From assembly GCA_024222455.1 (NCBI GenBank), contig JAAEPD010000201.1, positions 1-34,007 of the forward strand: DNA of 34,007 nucleotides, written 5' to 3'. A program made the position numbers and the translations under genes. The notes below the pieces were generated by a model that saw nothing but the letters and a program-made list of their open reading frames with translations, was not told where the DNA came from and ran no database searches. This document shows, piece after piece, positions 32,339 through 34,007 of this stretch. Within the stretch, counting starts at the first letter, position 1. Each line of letters starts with the position of its first letter. Source of the stretch: Aureispira sp. (GTDB lineage: Bacteria; Bacteroidota; Bacteroidia; Chitinophagales; Saprospiraceae).

Positions 32339-33754
32339 ATGCACAGCTATAATTATAATGAAGGTCACCAGGACTTCAAGAACCTTGTAAGTCAATATGA
32401 AAAAATGCTTGCACAGGGTGTTATCGCATTTTTAGAAATAGAGAGTTTTGAACACATTATTGACTATTATGAACAAGAACATGAGTTGCAAAAGGCTTTA
32501 GAAGTAGTTGGACATGCTATTGCACAGCATACCTACTCTGCCACATTTTATATCCGAAAAGCACAATTACTAATAGAAGATGCACGCTTCGTAGAAGCCG
32601 CAAAAGCTTTAGATTTAGCTTTTATCTATGAACCTTCCAATTTAGATATATTACTGACAAAGACTGATATGTATATGCATAAGCTAGAGCCCGAAAAAGC
32701 ACTAGAGGTCTTGAGCGAAGCCAAAGCTTTGGCAGATGAAGGAGATATGGATGATATTTATATCTTAGAAGCTACTGTCTATGAAACACAAGGGAATTAT
32801 ACCAAGGCGTTCAAGATGCTACAAAAAGCAATTTTATCCGACCCGTTTAATGAGTTGGCTTTGAGTAGGATGTGGATGAATATGGAATTGGCAGAATTGT
32901 ATAAAGAAGGAATTAAGTTTCATCTGAAAATCATAGATGAAGCGCCTTATTCTCATTGGGCTTGGTTCAATTTAGGGCATGCTTACGCACAATTAGATCA
33001 ACTCGAAAAGGCTATAGAAGCCTATGATTATGCTATTGTTATTAATGATAAATTTGAGTACGCTTATAGAGATTGTATCAACTGCCTTTTTGGTATGGGA
33101 GAGTACAAACAAGCACTTAATTATGTTAATGACTATATAGAACACTTTGATCCAGATGCAGAAATCTTGACAGTTGCAGGAGAGTGTTATGAGAGCTTAG
33201 AGCAATTCATAAAGGCTAGAGAGTACTATGTTAAGGCACTGAAAATAGATGATTTAGATGGGCGTGTTTATTATCGCTTAGGTGTTTGTTATGCACATGA
33301 AGGACAGTGGGGTAGTGCTCGAGAAATGTTTGAGAGTGCACACAAAGCTGATCGAAAAAATGAAGAGTTTTGCATTGCATTAGCAGAAGCCTGCAATCAG
33401 TTAGATGACTTAGAAAGTGCACACACGCATTATCACAAAGCATTGGAGATTGCTCCTGAACTAGTAAGTAGTTGGATAAATTATCTAGAGTTTTTGATAG
33501 ATGAAGAAAGCTATGCTTTTGCATTAGATATTTTGATAGATGCAGAAGAGCATTGTGGCGATGATTTAGACTTGACATATGCCAAAGCAGCAATATTGTT
33601 GGAGTCTGGAGCTAGACAAGATGGCTTGTTGGTCTTGGCAGATGCTTTAGATCAAGATGCCGCAGCTTGCAAAGTCTTATTTCAGATAGCTCCAGATATG
33701 AAAGAAGATTTAGAAGTATTGCAATTTATAATTGATCATCAGGGGCTAGAATAA
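32339..33754 (+). CDS. Tetratricopeptide repeat protein
   Basis: The 471-residue protein has no signal peptide and is made of about ten TPR-type helical hairpins. The clearest are AWFNLGHAYAQLDQLEKAIE (208-227) and VYYRLGVCYAHEGQWGSARE (310-329). Weaker repeats lie around 70-100, 104-135, 141-170, 240-270, 276-305, 344-370 and 380-400. TPR arrays form curved scaffolds for protein-protein contacts. In Bacteroidota such soluble TPR proteins are common and diverse, and no partner is apparent from the neighbours. The protein is acidic, in contrast to the basic helical proteins in the 21-26 kb region. A terminator follows. Confidence 0.92.
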   Translation: MHSYNYNEGHQDFKNLVSQYEKMLAQGVIAFLEIESFEHIIDYYEQEHELQKALEVVGHAIAQHTYSATFYIRKAQLLIEDARFVEAAKALDLAFIYEPSNLDILLTKTDMYMHKLEPEKALEVLSEAKALADEGDMDDIYILEATVYETQGNYTKAFKMLQKAILSDPFNELALSRMWMNMELAELYKEGIKFHLKIIDEAPYSHWAWFNLGHAYAQLDQLEKAIEAYDYAIVINDKFEYAYRDCINCLFGMGEYKQALNYVNDYIEHFDPDAEILTVAGECYESLEQFIKAREYYVKALKIDDLDGRVYYRLGVCYAHEGQWGSAREMFESAHKADRKNEEFCIALAEACNQLDDLESAHTHYHKALEIAPELVSSWINYLEFLIDEESYAFALDILIDAEEHCGDDLDLTYAKAAILLESGARQDGLLVLADALDQDAAACKVLFQIAPDMKEDLEVLQFIIDHQGLE

Positions 33755-33785
33755 AAAAACTAATTACTGTCTAAAATATAAAAGG

Positions 33786-33823
33786 AAACCTTCTTCAATA
33801 ATTTTATTGGAGGAGGTTTTTTT
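33786..33823 (+). terminator. Rho-independent terminator of the TPR gene
   Basis: AAACCTTCTTCAATAA (33786-33801) pairs with TTATTGGAGGAGGTTT (33804-33819) with wobbles, followed by a T-run. It begins 32 bp after the TPR stop codon. Confidence 0.8.
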
Positions 33824-33924
33824 ATGTAGCATACATCCTTTTTCTTAAAATAGTAATCTATTTAGCTGTAAGTACTGATTCAAAATAAATAATAAGTTAT
33901 ATTTGCTTTCCAAAAGCAAAATAA

Positions 33925-34007
33925 ATGGGAAGGAAAGTAAAAAAAATAGACTTAACGGAGTTAGAGCACTCTGAATTAACAAAAGGTTACAAAAGCTCAA
34001 ATTCTGC
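33925..34007 (+). CDS. Partial gene, probable IS630-type transposase or related helix-turn-helix protein
   Basis: An ATG at 33925 opens a frame that runs off the window (27 codons, starting MGRKVKKIDLTELEHSELTK and continuing GYKSSNS). The beginning resembles the N-terminus of IS630-family transposases in Bacteroidota, where a short 'KIDLT..E...L..GYK' segment precedes a helix-turn-helix. A TATATTTG -7-like box lies shortly upstream (33898-33905). With so little sequence this is a tentative call. The left end of the putative element was not identified. Confidence 0.4.
   Translation, partial: MGRKVKKIDLTELEHSELTKGYKSSNS

Noticed and set aside
1-34007. tRNA genes, rRNA genes or CRISPR arrays
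   Set aside because: No tRNA T-loop pattern with matching acceptor arms, no rRNA-like sequence and no regularly spaced repeat-spacer array was seen on either strand.

Overview
The window looks like chromosomal DNA of an AT-rich member of the Bacteroidota, probably a Saprospira/Aureispira-type gliding marine bacterium. The phylum call rests on a type IX secretion (T9SS) C-terminal sorting domain, a PorG-like (DUF6089-type) outer-membrane protein, promoters of the TTG-(19..24)-TAnnTTTG kind, the near absence of Shine-Dalgarno sequences, and many secreted proteins and lipoproteins without known function. The genus-level guess is inference only.

Layout. 1-3000: a T9SS-sorted surface protein, then two tandem paralogous secreted proteins on the minus strand. 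3000-4860: lysS with promoter and terminator. 4860-8475: a 430-bp regulatory-looking spacer with helically phased direct repeats, then an unrecognised 1043-residue helical protein. 8500-13950: a lipoprotein serine hydrolase, a PorG-like barrel, a secreted phospholipase-D-fold protein with a CBM9/DOMON-like lipoprotein behind it, and a secreted unknown on the minus strand. 13950-16330: a 201-bp MITE-like element, a membrane-fusion (HlyD/MacA-type) protein without an adjacent transporter, and a lipoprotein gene broken by a one-base slip in an A6 run. 16400-18170: the conserved rpmH-rnpA pair followed by an RluB-type pseudouridine synthase. 18180-21035: two tandem secreted proteins built from a two-copy repeat with the core VAKEWGINY, then two class I methyltransferases. 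21068-26325: a minus-strand cluster of long helical proteins: a Sec-exported 504-residue protein, a ~990-codon relative interrupted by a single in-frame TAA, and a small coiled-coil protein. A 117-bp MITE lies just upstream of the 504-residue gene. 26489-34007: a YyaL/SPATA20-type thioredoxin-fold protein, a large M1 aminopeptidase with a probable C-terminal beta barrel, a TPR protein, and the start of a probable transposase at the right edge.

The most unusual material is the set of long helical proteins with no recognisable domain (5286-8417, 21068-22582, 22781-25753, 25777-26325). Two of them are clearly related to each other over about 300 residues, which fixes the TAA at 25124-25126 as a lesion (or a recoded or miscalled codon) inside conserved sequence. 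The other strong signals are the pair of MITEs with matching TTA target duplications, the VAKEWGINY repeat family, and the A6 frameshift. Housekeeping genes (lysS, rpmH, rnpA, the pseudouridine synthase) are ordinary.
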